In this document: in pieces, positions 1 through 9,734 of the stretch | How the letters are laid out: each line of letters begins with the position of its first letter | Numbering within the stretch: the first letter of the stretch is position 1 | Assembly (NCBI GenBank): GCA_964016985.1 | Contig: OZ024826.1 | Location: 67,796,768-67,860,767, forward strand | Direction of reading: 5' to 3' | Length of the DNA stretch: 64,000 nucleotides | From: Anodontia alba | Lineage: Eukaryota; Mollusca; Bivalvia; Lucinida; Lucinidae | Program-made: the position numbers and the translations under genes | The notes under the pieces: model-generated | The model's database searches: none | What the model was told of the DNA's origin: nothing | What the model saw: the letters and a program-made list of their open reading frames with translations, nothing else

Positions 1-109
1 AATTGGCCTTTCGGTTCAGGAGAAGAGAAAAATGAAGTTTTTAAAAGTAAAACATATTTTAACTAGCAATACTTAACCTATAGATAATGTGCTATTCTAT
101 TCTGTATTT

Positions 110-390
110 GTTTGTTTGTGTTGGGGTTTTACGGCCCAGTCAACCCAATGGGGTCATGTCGAGCAAGGTCAGTTTACCTAACCACACGTTTACTGGGCAG
201 GCTTAGTCCTCTAAGCAGTTAAACAGTATTGTGCGCATTCTTTTGCCAGAAACTGACAACTGCCCTTCTTCAATCAGCGGAAGGGAGAGAATGACCGTAG
301 AAAATATTTCATGATCAATCTCAAAGAAAGAATGTTGCCAACCTAGGCGGGGGTTGAACCCGTGACCTCCTGGTCTCCAGTCGGATGGCA
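110..390 (-). mobile_element. tRNA-derived SINE, copy 1, head truncated
   Basis: This copy is closely similar to the SINE at 8811-9115 but lacks the first part of the tRNA-like head. On the minus strand it keeps a B-box (GGTTCAACCCC-like, 348-358) and the conserved body and 3' tail. TATTT occurs on both sides (105-109 and 391-395), consistent with a short target duplication. The paralogous copy of the host repeat at about 26870 lacks the SINE, so this is an insertion. The tail motif GGTTTTACGGCCCAGTC resembles tails of widespread molluscan SINE superfamilies; the family name is not certain. Confidence 0.75.
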
Positions 391-508
391 TATTTCACAC
401 CTTTCACAGAAAAAAAAACGACAGTTCAGCTGTCTTAAGGAGTCTTAATCTTAAATGATCATGTGTCAGTTTCTTTGATGTATAAAACAATAGAAACAAT
501 TAAGAAAG

Positions 509-549
509 CTGGGGGGGGGGGGGGGGGGGTGCGGGTTTGGGGGGGGAAG
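509..549. repeat. Poly-G tract
   Basis: A near-continuous run of G, broken by a short tgcgggttt interruption, lies inside the inverted-repeat unit. It has G-quadruplex potential. The corresponding position in copy 2 has no such run, so it is a local expansion. Confidence 0.8.
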
Positions 550-836
550 AGGACATTCTTATCTATAGGTTAAGTATTGCTAGTTAAAATATGTTTTACT
601 TTTAAAAACTTCATTTTAACTGCATAATACATTAACCTATAGATAATGTGCTAGAATTTGAAGATTAGGAGAGAGGAGCTCTCCTATTCTAACACAAATA
701 ACATATAGAGTCCCTATACTTCTAGATTAAGACTCAGGAAACTCTAAGGAATCAGATACATTCTATTTCCATATTGTAATAGTAAGAATGATCTAGAGTC
801 AGTTATAACACATCTTCAAGGTGTGAATACCTTATA

Positions 837-1014
837 CAGTCAAACCTGTGTTAGTGGTCACCTCTATTAAGCAGCTAACTTGTATTAAGCAGCCAGAGGA
901 AAGTTGCCCCAAAATTCATAGGCTTATATAATTGAACTGTATTAAGCAGCCACCTGCCTTCAGCAGCCACATTTTAAGCTTCCCATGGGTGGCTGCTTAA
1001 GACAGGTTTGACTG
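837..1014. mobile_element. pogo/Tc1-like MITE with TA target duplication
   Basis: A 178-bp element has terminal inverted repeats beginning CAGTCAAACCTGT at both ends and TA on each side (835-836, 1015-1016). Internal text repeats the motif TTAAGCAGCCAC in both orientations. The paralogous sequence at about 27308-27316 has a single TA and no element, which confirms the boundaries. No coding sequence fits; it is non-autonomous. Confidence 0.85.
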
Positions 1015-1125
1015 TATGTTAATAGAAGACTCTAGAGGTTGCAAATTTTCGAGCCTCAGAGGCCTAATTACTGCCCCCCCCCCTTTCTTTTTTGGGTAAC
1101 AACAGTTGACCCCAAAAAAGAATTA

Positions 1126-2184
1126 CTGTAATACACCTAAGTATTGGGACACCTAAAGTATTGGGACACCCTTACAATTCGTAAAAATAATTATTTTTTG
1201 TCACCCTAAGAATTGGGACATATCAAAAACTGCTAAAATTTTCAGTAATTTTTTGTACCATATGAATTGGGACAGTGCATTTGAGTGAAAAAATGATCTA
1301 GTTAACAGGGTAAAACTGTTTTCTCGGTTTGTGTTTTGTTTTGTTTACAAGCAATGTCGCGCAATATTTTACGTCTAAGCATACAACAGGGGGTTCCTAC
1401 GGCAGGCTGGTTAGAAAGTAGACAATAAATAAAACCTTTCTTTGAGAATATTAATATGAAATTTATTCAAGAAATCTGCAAAAACGAAAATGCACATGCG
1501 TTTGCATCAGTCTGGATGTGTTGCCATTTTGTGGTTGTCACGTGACAGTCACATTTTAATTTGCAACTTGAGTGCATCAATAAAGTTCTACAAAAAAAAA
1601 CCAAAACAAACACAACAAAAAAAAAGAAAAAAACTATGAATAAATAATAATAATAAAAAGAAATTCGACAGAATTGTTTACCGATAACGTTTTAATGCAA
1701 AACGGTGTTGGGGGAACCCTAAAACACTGTTGAGATAAACCCTAAAACATCGTTGAGACGAACCCCAATAACGTCATCACCCGATGAAATGGCAGTATTT
1801 TTAGAACAGGTAGATTGTTCCCTGCATTCGCGGTATCGGTTATGCGCAATTAACCTTTAAAGCGGGGAAGCAGCATATGATTATTTTTTTTACTTGGACG
1901 CTTTCAACACATGATAGATAAGCGAGAAGATTATAAATCAAAACAATAAGTGCCAATCTGTTTATTCAATATTAACAATAGATTAGGTTAACGAGACAGT
2001 GGTCCGAAAATACACAAAACAATGAACACAAATATGACACATTTTTCATCATTAATCGGTGCCATTTTCAACTACGAGACGTAAGTATTGGGACACCTAT
2101 AAAAATAATTAATTTTCGTGTTTCTAAGTATTGGGACAGCCAGAAATTTAATTATTTTTTCCCGTCCCAATACGTATATTACGG
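1126..2184. mobile_element. Non-autonomous TIR element with repeated GTATTGGGACA motifs
   Basis: The ends are inverted repeats of the form CNGTAATAYAC followed by GTATTGGGAC, flanked by TA at 1124-1125 and 2185-2186. The motif TATTGGGACA or ATTGGGACA recurs several times near both ends (about 1140-1275 and 2080-2170). This is the pattern of subterminal transposase-binding repeats. Copy 2 of the host repeat near 27445 lacks the element. No transposase frame was seen in its roughly 1.06 kb. Confidence 0.7.
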
Positions 2185-2790
2185 TAATGAGTCATTGAGA
2201 CATAACCTCAATATTGCACTTCAACTACAACCTCAAGAATACAAGAATACTGTTTGATAATATGTTTGAAATTAAACTTGTTGAACAGATGTCTAGACAA
2301 CAAGCTGTCTATCTTTAGAGGGGCATTATTGAATAAGGAGATGTCTTCTCGTACGAGCTTCCTATAGATAATCTACATTTCTCGAGATTTTTATATAAAT
2401 CCTAGAGATGTAAAGATTATCTAATTAGTAAATAGTCTAAACTATTATAATTATGATCTAATTAGAGTCTGATTAATTGGACCAATATGACTGTTTCCAA
2501 TAAGCAGACCATAATCCTTAATTAACCATAAAGTTTATAATTATTCCCTTTTTGGTTTCAATGTAAAAAAGGGATAAAAATAATTTGGGCAAATGGTCTA
2601 ATCTTTACCGAATACCCAGTTTACCCATCAATGATAGCAAATATATGATTGATAATTTATCTATTGCTAGGCTAAATGTATTAACGTATCTAATTGTCTA
2701 CTTCTGCGGATGAAGAATGACAACCTAATTCATTTTAATAAAACGCTTTTGCCATAGGAGATTTAGGAAACGTTTCATATCCTTGATAAA

Positions 2791-4085
2791 ACAAGAGGCC
2801 CACGGGCCACGGGTCGCTCACCTGAGTGACATAGCTACTGCAGATATGCAGATGTTATGCAACATTTTTCCAATCCTGTCATCCCAACTAATGAAAAGAT
2901 CATCATTTAAGCAGTTCTGAATTTTGAAGAAGAATATATATGGCATGCCAGTCAATGGAGCGTGATCATTTGAACAAACTCTAAATGGCGGCCAGCTTGG
3001 ATTTACAATCGGCACGATTTTAGCTATTTTTGATCTACGAGTTACTCCAATGCTTCCTACCAAGTTTTGAGTCAACTCGCCTTTCGGTTCAAAAGAAGAA
3101 TCGAAAAATAGATTTTCAAGATGACTGCCATGGCGGCCATCTTGGATATCAGATTGGCACTATTTTAGCTATTTTTCATCTACAAGTCACCCCAATGTTT
3201 CCTAACAAGTTTGGAGTCAATTGGCCTTTCGGTGCAGGAGAAGAAGCTAAATATAGATTTTCAAGATCGCGGCCATGGTGGCCATCTGGCATTTTGGATC
3301 AGAATGATTTTAGCTATTTTTGATCCACAAGTCACCCAAATGCTTCTTACTAAGTTTCAAGTCAATTGATTTTTGGGTTTAGGAGAAGAAGCGAAATATA
3401 GATTTTCAAGACAGCCGCCATGGTGGCCATCTTTGATTTACAATCGGCATGATTTTAGCTATTTTTGATCTACAAGTCACCCAAATGCTTCCTACCAAGT
3501 TTCGAGTCAACTGGCCTTTCGGTTCAGGAGAAGAAGAGAAAAATAGATTTTCAAGATGGCTGCCATGGCGCCCATCCTGGATTTCGGATCAGCACGATTT
3601 TAGCTATTTTTGATCTACAAGTCACCCTGATGCTTCCTAGCATGTTTGGAGTCAATTGGCCTTTCAGTTCAGGAGAAGATGCGAAAAATAGATTTTCAAG
3701 ATGGCGGCCATGGTGGCCCTCTTGGATTTCTGATCGGCATGATTTTAGCTATTTTTGATTTATAGGTCATCCTGATGCTTCCTAGCAAGTTTGGAGTCAA
3801 TTGGCCTTTCGGTTCAGGAGAAGAAGCGAAAAATAGATTTTCAAGATGACGGCCATGGCGGCCATCTTGGATTTCCGATCGGAACGATTTTAGCTATTTT
3901 TGATCTACAAGTCACCCCGATGCTTCCTACCAAGTATCAAGTCAATTGGCCCAGGGGTGTAGGAGGTGTAGGCTTTTTAAGCAATTGTTGACGCCGCACG
4001 ACGGATGATGCACGACGCACTATGGACGACAGACATTGACTGACCACAATTGCTCACCATGAGCACTTTGTGCTCAGGTGAGCTA
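2791..4085. mobile_element. Pearl/HINE-like element, F1 ends, 145-bp core repeats
   Basis: The left end starts ACAAGAGGCCCACGGGCC, followed by GCTCACCTGAG. The right end is a stem-loop (GAGCAC, TTT, GTGCTC) followed by CTCAGGTGAGCTA. Between them lie about six units of a 145-bp tandem repeat (about 2990-3940) containing CAAGATGGC and GCCATCTTGG, then a GACGGACG-rich tract. Copy 2 of the host repeat at about 28350 is uninterrupted, and the junctions fit insertion between two A residues. Known pearl and HINE elements share this plan. Open frames inside it are by-products of the repeats. Confidence 0.75.
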
Positions 4086-4570
4086 ATAAGAAAAGGGAAA
4101 GACTGCTAACATCATCACGTAGAGTTTGGCAGACATAATATTCTAAACAAGAATAAAGGCTGATAACATAGATTACTGTAAACTCCTAATTTAACTTAAG
4201 ATCTTACAATATTATTGAGATCTAATCAATTAGAAAGAACTGGCTAGAATCGTCTCTATTGCCAGGTATAATTATAACATACCATAGACCTAGTTACGAA
4301 TAGTTGTGGTCATGGTACCTAATTTATAATTCTATGTCATAAATCTGTAAATGAATGATGAATCAGAATGTTCTGACCAACTGACATGGACCCCAGAATA
4401 AAAGGGTGTAATCGGGCGTCAGACAATCTTTTGAATGTTATCATTATGCAAATTCCGAATATAAAAATAATAATTATGATAGAAAAAGGAAGTACTTTCG
4501 ATACAACTTCCATATGAGAAAGTATAATATAGGAAATATTTAGCCTATAAATGCCTTAAGCTTCCCTGCT

Positions 4571-4750
4571 AATACGAGAGTAGGGGAGTTTATTATGTAG
4601 TATGACTGATAAGTATAAATGTTGAGTCAAAATAATATTGATTTTAGTATCTCTGATAATAATATGAGATTAGGGGAGTTTATTATGTAGTATGACTGAT
4701 AAGTATAAATGTTGAGTCAAAATAATACTGATTTTAGTATCTCTGATAAT
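4571..4750. repeat. Tandem duplication, 90-bp unit
   Basis: The block beginning TAGGGGAGTTTATTATG at 4581 recurs at 4671 with few changes. It lies within the AT-rich repeat and is non-coding. Confidence 0.8.
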
Positions 4751-6372
4751 GCTAAACATATTGGTTCAGAGACAGAATTAACTATTCTGCACAAATATAA
4801 CTGGAATAGTGAGAATAGCTTATTTAATCATTAAAATATATATATATAATAATAGAATATTCTTATTATGAATAAATCATTAAACGTAACTAATTTATTC
4901 AAGTAGAGAATAATTTTATATTTCAATACTCTATAAGAAGTAATTTTATGGATAAATCATTCATCATGATGGTAAGATTGTCCAAATAAACTAGATATAA
5001 AAAAACTCCAAGGATTTTATATACTCTATTATAATTTAGACAAACATATAAATAGTCTAAAACAAGTCTCTTAATAATTAACACCTCCTGAAATATCATG
5101 ATTTTCTATGCTTGTATCGGATTTCAGGAAGGAAGAAGGTACTCTCAAGATCTACGTGTAGATCAGGCGAGTGATTACATCACAGTTGTGTTACAGACGA
5201 ATTTAACACAAGAGTGAAAGATGTATTGTATAGTGTTCTTATTCATTAAAATTGTACATCATATTGGTTGAAGATAGATGTAATTTTATCTTCAAGCCAA
5301 GATGCAAAGAATAGGAACTCATTATTTCTCTGTTCAAAGATAGAGAATGAGTTCTTTATCGACAATGACTGTATCAATGAAGTAAGACAGTAATTGGAAC
5401 TTAATGGATGTATTCTCTCCCTGAACTGGACCGTGGGATATTATCCATTATATAAACTGAAAGATTGTCGGTAGCTTGACTTAACAAGCGCAGTAGTAAA
5501 TGAATACTCCTGAGTAATCAGACATAGTCATTATACACTGAAGACCGAGGAATTACTTGTTTAAGAATGTGTCAATAAGATTTAAAACCTATAAAACGCA
5601 ACTTGAATAGGTAGATCTAACCACTAAAACAAGTTTAACATATCATAATTAATGACAATATGAAGATAGATATATATATCGGATCTTATATAATATCTCC
5701 AATCATTATCAAGTAATCTTTTAATGGCCTATAAACTTAAATGTTTAACGGATCTTCCATTTACAGTATGTATAATTGTACAACTTAAGGTACATTCCTA
5801 ATAGTTTAACGAAAAAGACTAGGAAGATCTGACAAAAAGCGTAAGTGCGGAACTTCCTAAAATGTGAAGCTTAATTATATAAGAACTCCATTATAATTTA
5901 CTAAGACAGTCCAGTCTTATGATGATATCGATACGTCTTGAATGAATTGTCTTTATATTCAATTATAAATATCCATCATCGGATATTGTGATGTTATATT
6001 TATGAAACAACATATCTGGGAGAGATCTAGATTTTCCAGATTGTATTCTTTTTATTACTCGTCTTTGAATTCTTTATGATGAGAAGAACCACTAGTTCCT
6101 ATTAAAGGAGTGGACCATAGATGGGGAATGTAATTATATGGTCCTAACATATTATAGAATAATGTAAAATTTTTTATCTCGTCACCATTTCGTAAATATA
6201 CTAACTTTCTCACATTGTCCTAATTGTTGATGTACAAAGATAGACAATGGATGTATGAAGATAGACAATGGAATAATTGATTTAAGACATAATTGCCATT
6301 GCTGTTTAGAGGAGGTAAACTATTCGTTACGTTAATTCCCCTCTTAAAAATTTCCTTTGTATTATACTTAGG

Positions 6373-6376
<4 letters not shown>

Positions 6377-6452
<76 letters not shown>
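6377..6452. repeat. (TA)n microsatellite
   Basis: About 36 TA repeats within AT-rich copy 1. The open frames across it, coding Ile-Tyr runs, are artefacts. Confidence 0.95.
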
Positions 6453-6454
<2 letters not shown>

Positions 6455-6847
6455 AGACCGTCGATCTGTTTAGATCTAAAATAATTATTGGCTGTAAGGT
6501 TTCTAAATGGTCTCATAGCCAAATATTTCATAAGAAGTCAAACTGTATATTTCGAAATTAGATTTGAAACTTCTTGAATTAAATTTATAGGTTAAGGCAA
6601 TAATAATACTGAAGTAATGAATCTATTAATGCCTTTACTGATTATTTACCTACTTCAAGAGTCTGAACAAGATCTGATTGACATGGACTCTTGTTATAGG
6701 TGTAAATAATAGAGGAAGTAGAGCTACTCGTAGCATAATATTCCTCTAGAATTTGCTTTATATTAGACTTAAGGATTATAAATAATATAGACCTACACTA
6801 TACGTAGATAAGGGCTGACTGTTTATCAGCTGTATGGTTTTCTATCA

Positions 6848-7101
6848 TTACCATAGCCAATGAGTTAATTTTTCATTCTCAGAAGAAGTAATCTTCATCG
6901 TAATAATCTGAGAACTGAATTACCTGGAACATTTCTCGTGTAAACTAAAATGATCCAGAATTTTTATTAAGGCGTTACCATAGCCAGTGTGTTAATTTAT
7001 TATTCTCAGAAGAAGTAATCTTCATCGTAATAAATTCTTAATCTGAGAACTGAATTACCGGGAACATTTCTCGCGTAAACTAAAATGATCCAGAATTTAA
7101 G
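6848..7101. repeat. Tandem duplication, about 127-bp unit
   Basis: The segment beginning TTACCATAGCC at 6848 recurs at 6975. Each copy includes an imperfect hairpin around TCTCAGAAGAAGTAATC. Non-coding. Confidence 0.75.
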
Positions 7102-7236
7102 TAAGGCAAACTAAAAGGACGTATCAAATAGAATTTATGTCTTAATATATAAATATCGTACTAACAATTTACTTTATTCCAGAGTTTGGAAAGGACACAA
7201 CTAACCTAAACTCTTTGAACAGGTATTAATAATTAT

Positions 7237-7693
7237 TATAAAGATTACCTGTTAATCTGGTTTTAAATTTAAAAGAGCATATTTGTTTGTATACATTACC
7301 CCATCCAGGTGGTGTGATGGTTGGCGGAAGTAACATGTTCACGCTGGTTCCCGTTGCACCCAATTATAGATATATATATATATTTTTTTTTTTAAAGGCT
7401 AAATTACCTTTCGCTTCATGATGCCCGTTTTTCCCTATTTTAGTTTTGTTTTCAATTTAATTATTTGAGTAAACAAATAGTTTATTATTTTCAGCTGGTT
7501 GTCACATGGCATTTTTACCCAATCACTTCAAATGGTTAACATTCACCGTCTTGGCAGCCAATCGGATTTTGTTTGGGTTTGAGAGTGGCCAATCAGTTTT
7601 CAGGTATGCCATGAGCCCGGAACTGTTCCAACTTCAGCGTCAGTTTCAAATCTGTTTTCGCTGTGCATGGATGCTTTCTTGCAAAAATACAAA
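7237..7693 (+). repeat. Ngaro-1 terminal repeat A1
   Basis: This repeats 15785-16285 with few substitutions. The main length difference is a TA/TG microsatellite that is longer in A2. It marks the left end of the element and probably carries its promoter, which is inferred from position only. Confidence 0.88.
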
Positions 7694-8119
7694 TGCAAAA
7701 GTTCAAAGGATTATTCACAGATCTAAATATGGCAAGGACTTAATTCGTTCGTAGGATGTGCTAAACACTAATTTTACGCTATGCGAGTGTTATTTATTTC
7801 GTCTTGATAATTCAACTTGAAGGGAAGTGAGATAAATGAACTTATTTACTTTACAAATGTCAGGAAAATGGCGGCAACTTTGTCGCGGACAATCTTTGTA
7901 GAACATGTGGTCGGAATCCCAGACTGGTATTTAATGAGTGAGATGGAGGAAGAAAACTAATAGGGTACATCCTGGAAGCCGGAAATACACAAGATGCACA
8001 CATGTATCGTTTCTTTGTTCAACCATCTGTGATGAACGCTTTTGTTTCTTTTGTGCAGTGGACGCCGGCAACTTGCACAGACTTTTCCGGTTTTTCTCTG
8101 CTTAAATTTACTTTTGAAA

Positions 8120-8757
8120 ATGCCACAAACTGAAATGGCTTCAGAAAAAAACGCCAGGGAAACGGTGTCAGTGTCTGAAATGTCGGATCAAGACATACTG
8201 ATCCAATATTGTTTACAAAACAAAGTAAACAAAAATGCTGTTGATGAACTGTTGAAGAGGGGTTTCGACAGCCTTAAGCCTTAAGCTGGTTGCCATGGAA
8301 GATTTAAGTTCCCAAAACATTCCCATGGGTCGACGCCCAGGCACTGAACTCAGTTGAGGATAATTCTGGTCAAACAGGAAGTACGGTATCGGTGACGTCA
8401 GCGACAGTTGGGGACACCGGGGTTCCCATGACATCTTCAGGTACGGGCACCGTAAGCGCAACCACACCAGCGACGACAGGGGGGAACACTGGGGTTTCCC
8501 TAGCAACCAACCAAGCAACCAGTCAGGCAGCAGTTCAGCATCCTGCTACCATCAGGCAACAACAGACATCCCAGGACATTTATAGCCAAGCCCTTTTAAG
8601 TTCTTTGTTGGGCCAACAGGCTCAGTTAGCAACTGCAGGACAGTTTACTGCTTGTGATAATGGTAGTGTTCAGCAGACAGTGACTGGAAGTACTCAACAA
8701 ATACCCCAGCCTTCATGGAGTGACCCTCAGGTGCATATAGCCTCTGCAACTGGTTAA
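8120..8757 (+). pseudogene. Gag-like N-terminal region with SAM-like segment, Ngaro-1
   Basis: An ATG at 8120 opens a frame whose segment DQDILIQYCLQNKVNKNAVD continues into a helical pattern resembling a sterile alpha motif. The related segment of Ngaro-2 (38766-39125) shows it more completely. The frame breaks at 8272-8285, where CCTTAAG is duplicated in tandem (7 bp). It resumes in another frame, shifts again near 8330, and then runs to 8757 as a Thr/Gln/Ser-rich low-complexity region. Gag proteins coat retrotransposon RNA. The SAM-like assignment rests on pattern and is not certain. Confidence 0.6.
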
Positions 8758-8810
8758 GTCCACCTCAGTATTTTACGACATTTGTGACTTTGTTCCCCAT
8801 GCCTTGGAAG

Positions 8811-9115
8811 TTTTGTTTGTGTTGAGGTTTTACGGCCCAGTCAACCCAATGGGGTCATGTCGAGCGAGGTCAGTTTACCTAACCACACGTTTACTGGGCA
8901 GGCTTAGTCCTCTAAGTGGTTAACCAGTACTGTGCACATTCTTTCGCCAGAAACTGACAACTGCCCTTCTTGAATCAGCGGAAGGGAGAGAATGACCGTA
9001 GAAAATATTTCATGATCAATCTCCACGAAAGAATGTTGCCGACCTCGGCGGGGGTTGAACCCGCGACCTCCTGGTCTCCAGTCGGATGGCGCATCCAACT
9101 GAGCCACCGAGGCCG
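8811..9115 (-). mobile_element. tRNA-derived SINE, copy 2, full length
   Basis: The minus strand reads as a tRNA-like head with box A (TGGCTCAGTTGG) and box B (GGTTCAACCCC), then a conserved body and the tail. The 12-bp direct repeat ATGCCTTGGAAG at 8799-8810 and 9116-9127 is the target duplication. It was inserted inside the gag region of Ngaro-1; without it the flanking frame is continuous. The head could be mistaken for a tRNA gene, but the anticodon arm is not convincing and the body is SINE-like. Confidence 0.88.
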
Positions 9116-9127
9116 ATGCCTTGGAAG

Positions 9128-9701
9128 AAGACGTATTGATTGGGGGTCAGGGTGAACAACAACTGGTCATCAAAGCAGGACCGAAGAAGCCTCGGCTTGA
9201 GTCGCTCACCAGTGGTCTGTGGCAAACCTGGCCATCCTTTATAAATTTGTGAATGAGGGTAAGTTGGTGGGCCCTAGAATGATGGACTATTTGTCCTACT
9301 CTACAAAAGTTTATCAGCTCGTCCAGAGGTTCAGTCTGGTTTTGGTCCTTTTGTACGATAGGGTATATAGGAAACTTCAGAGCACCATGGGCTTTCGTTG
9401 GGGCAGGGACGTTCAACACTTTTCCTGCAACCTCGGGCTGGTTCAGGTGTCCAGGGAAGTTCAGCCAATGTGCAGAGAAAGGGTTACAACCATTCATCAA
9501 AACCAAAGGTTGACAAACGCATCGAGATATGCCGTAACTTCAACTCCTAGAGGGGCTGCAGTTATGAGCAGTGCCGCTTTCAGCACAAGTATCGTCCCCG
9601 GGTGCAATCAGGGTCACCCGGCCACAGCGCACTCACAGGAAACTAGAGCTGGTGTTTGTAAAACACTATGCCCCCAACTGCCTAACGCTAACACTGCTTG
9701 A
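9128..9701 (+). pseudogene. Gag core and CCCH zinc-knuckle region, Ngaro-1
   Basis: After the SINE, the frame runs through a conserved core with VGPRMMDYLSYSTKVYQLVQ and GFRWGRDVQHFS (about 9265-9430). A cysteine-rich segment follows: ICRNF, then GCSYEQCRFQH, matching a C-x8-C-x5-C-x3-H finger, and then a GHPA motif (about 9515-9630). This arrangement is typical of Ngaro Gag, where a CCCH knuckle binds RNA. The segments lie in different frames, so indels have broken it. The equivalent in Ngaro-2 is at 39540-40090. Confidence 0.65.
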
Positions 9702-9734
9702 CTCCAACACTGCTTGCCCATGACGGTAACAACA

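Larger units (their letters stand above)
29..617. repeat. Inverted-repeat (MITE-like) unit with 59-nt arms
   Basis: Positions 29-87 and 559-617 are exact reverse complements over 59 nt. They flank about 470 bp, of which 281 bp is a later SINE insertion. The same unit without the SINE is at about 26790-27107, where the arms are no longer perfect. This is the left end of the long AT-rich repeat described separately. It could be an independent foldback or MITE element, or a terminal module of the larger repeat. No coding potential was seen. Confidence 0.7.
29..7236. repeat. Long AT-rich interspersed repeat, copy 1 (main part)
   Basis: This AT-rich, non-coding stretch aligns in order with 26790-32600. 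Matching landmarks include 4090-4260 with 28370-28540, 5060-5140 with 31080-31160, and 6655-6780 with 32080-32200. It is interrupted by a SINE (110-390), a MITE (837-1014), a TIR element (1126-2184) and a HINE (2791-4085), then by Ngaro-1 at 7237, and resumes at 18170. Without insertions it is about 4.9 kb, similar to copy 2. No protein-coding frame is visible, and its class is unknown. Confidence 0.75.

Noticed and set aside
6220..6531. Frames with long Ile-Tyr runs
   Set aside because: They are translations of a (TA)n microsatellite.
7506..7754. 82-codon frame in A1
   Set aside because: It lies in the terminal repeat of Ngaro-1, and the frame is not maintained in A2.
9040..9115. Possible tRNA gene on the minus strand
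   Set aside because: Boxes A and B are present, but a SINE body and tail follow and the whole unit has a 12-bp target duplication, so it is a SINE head.
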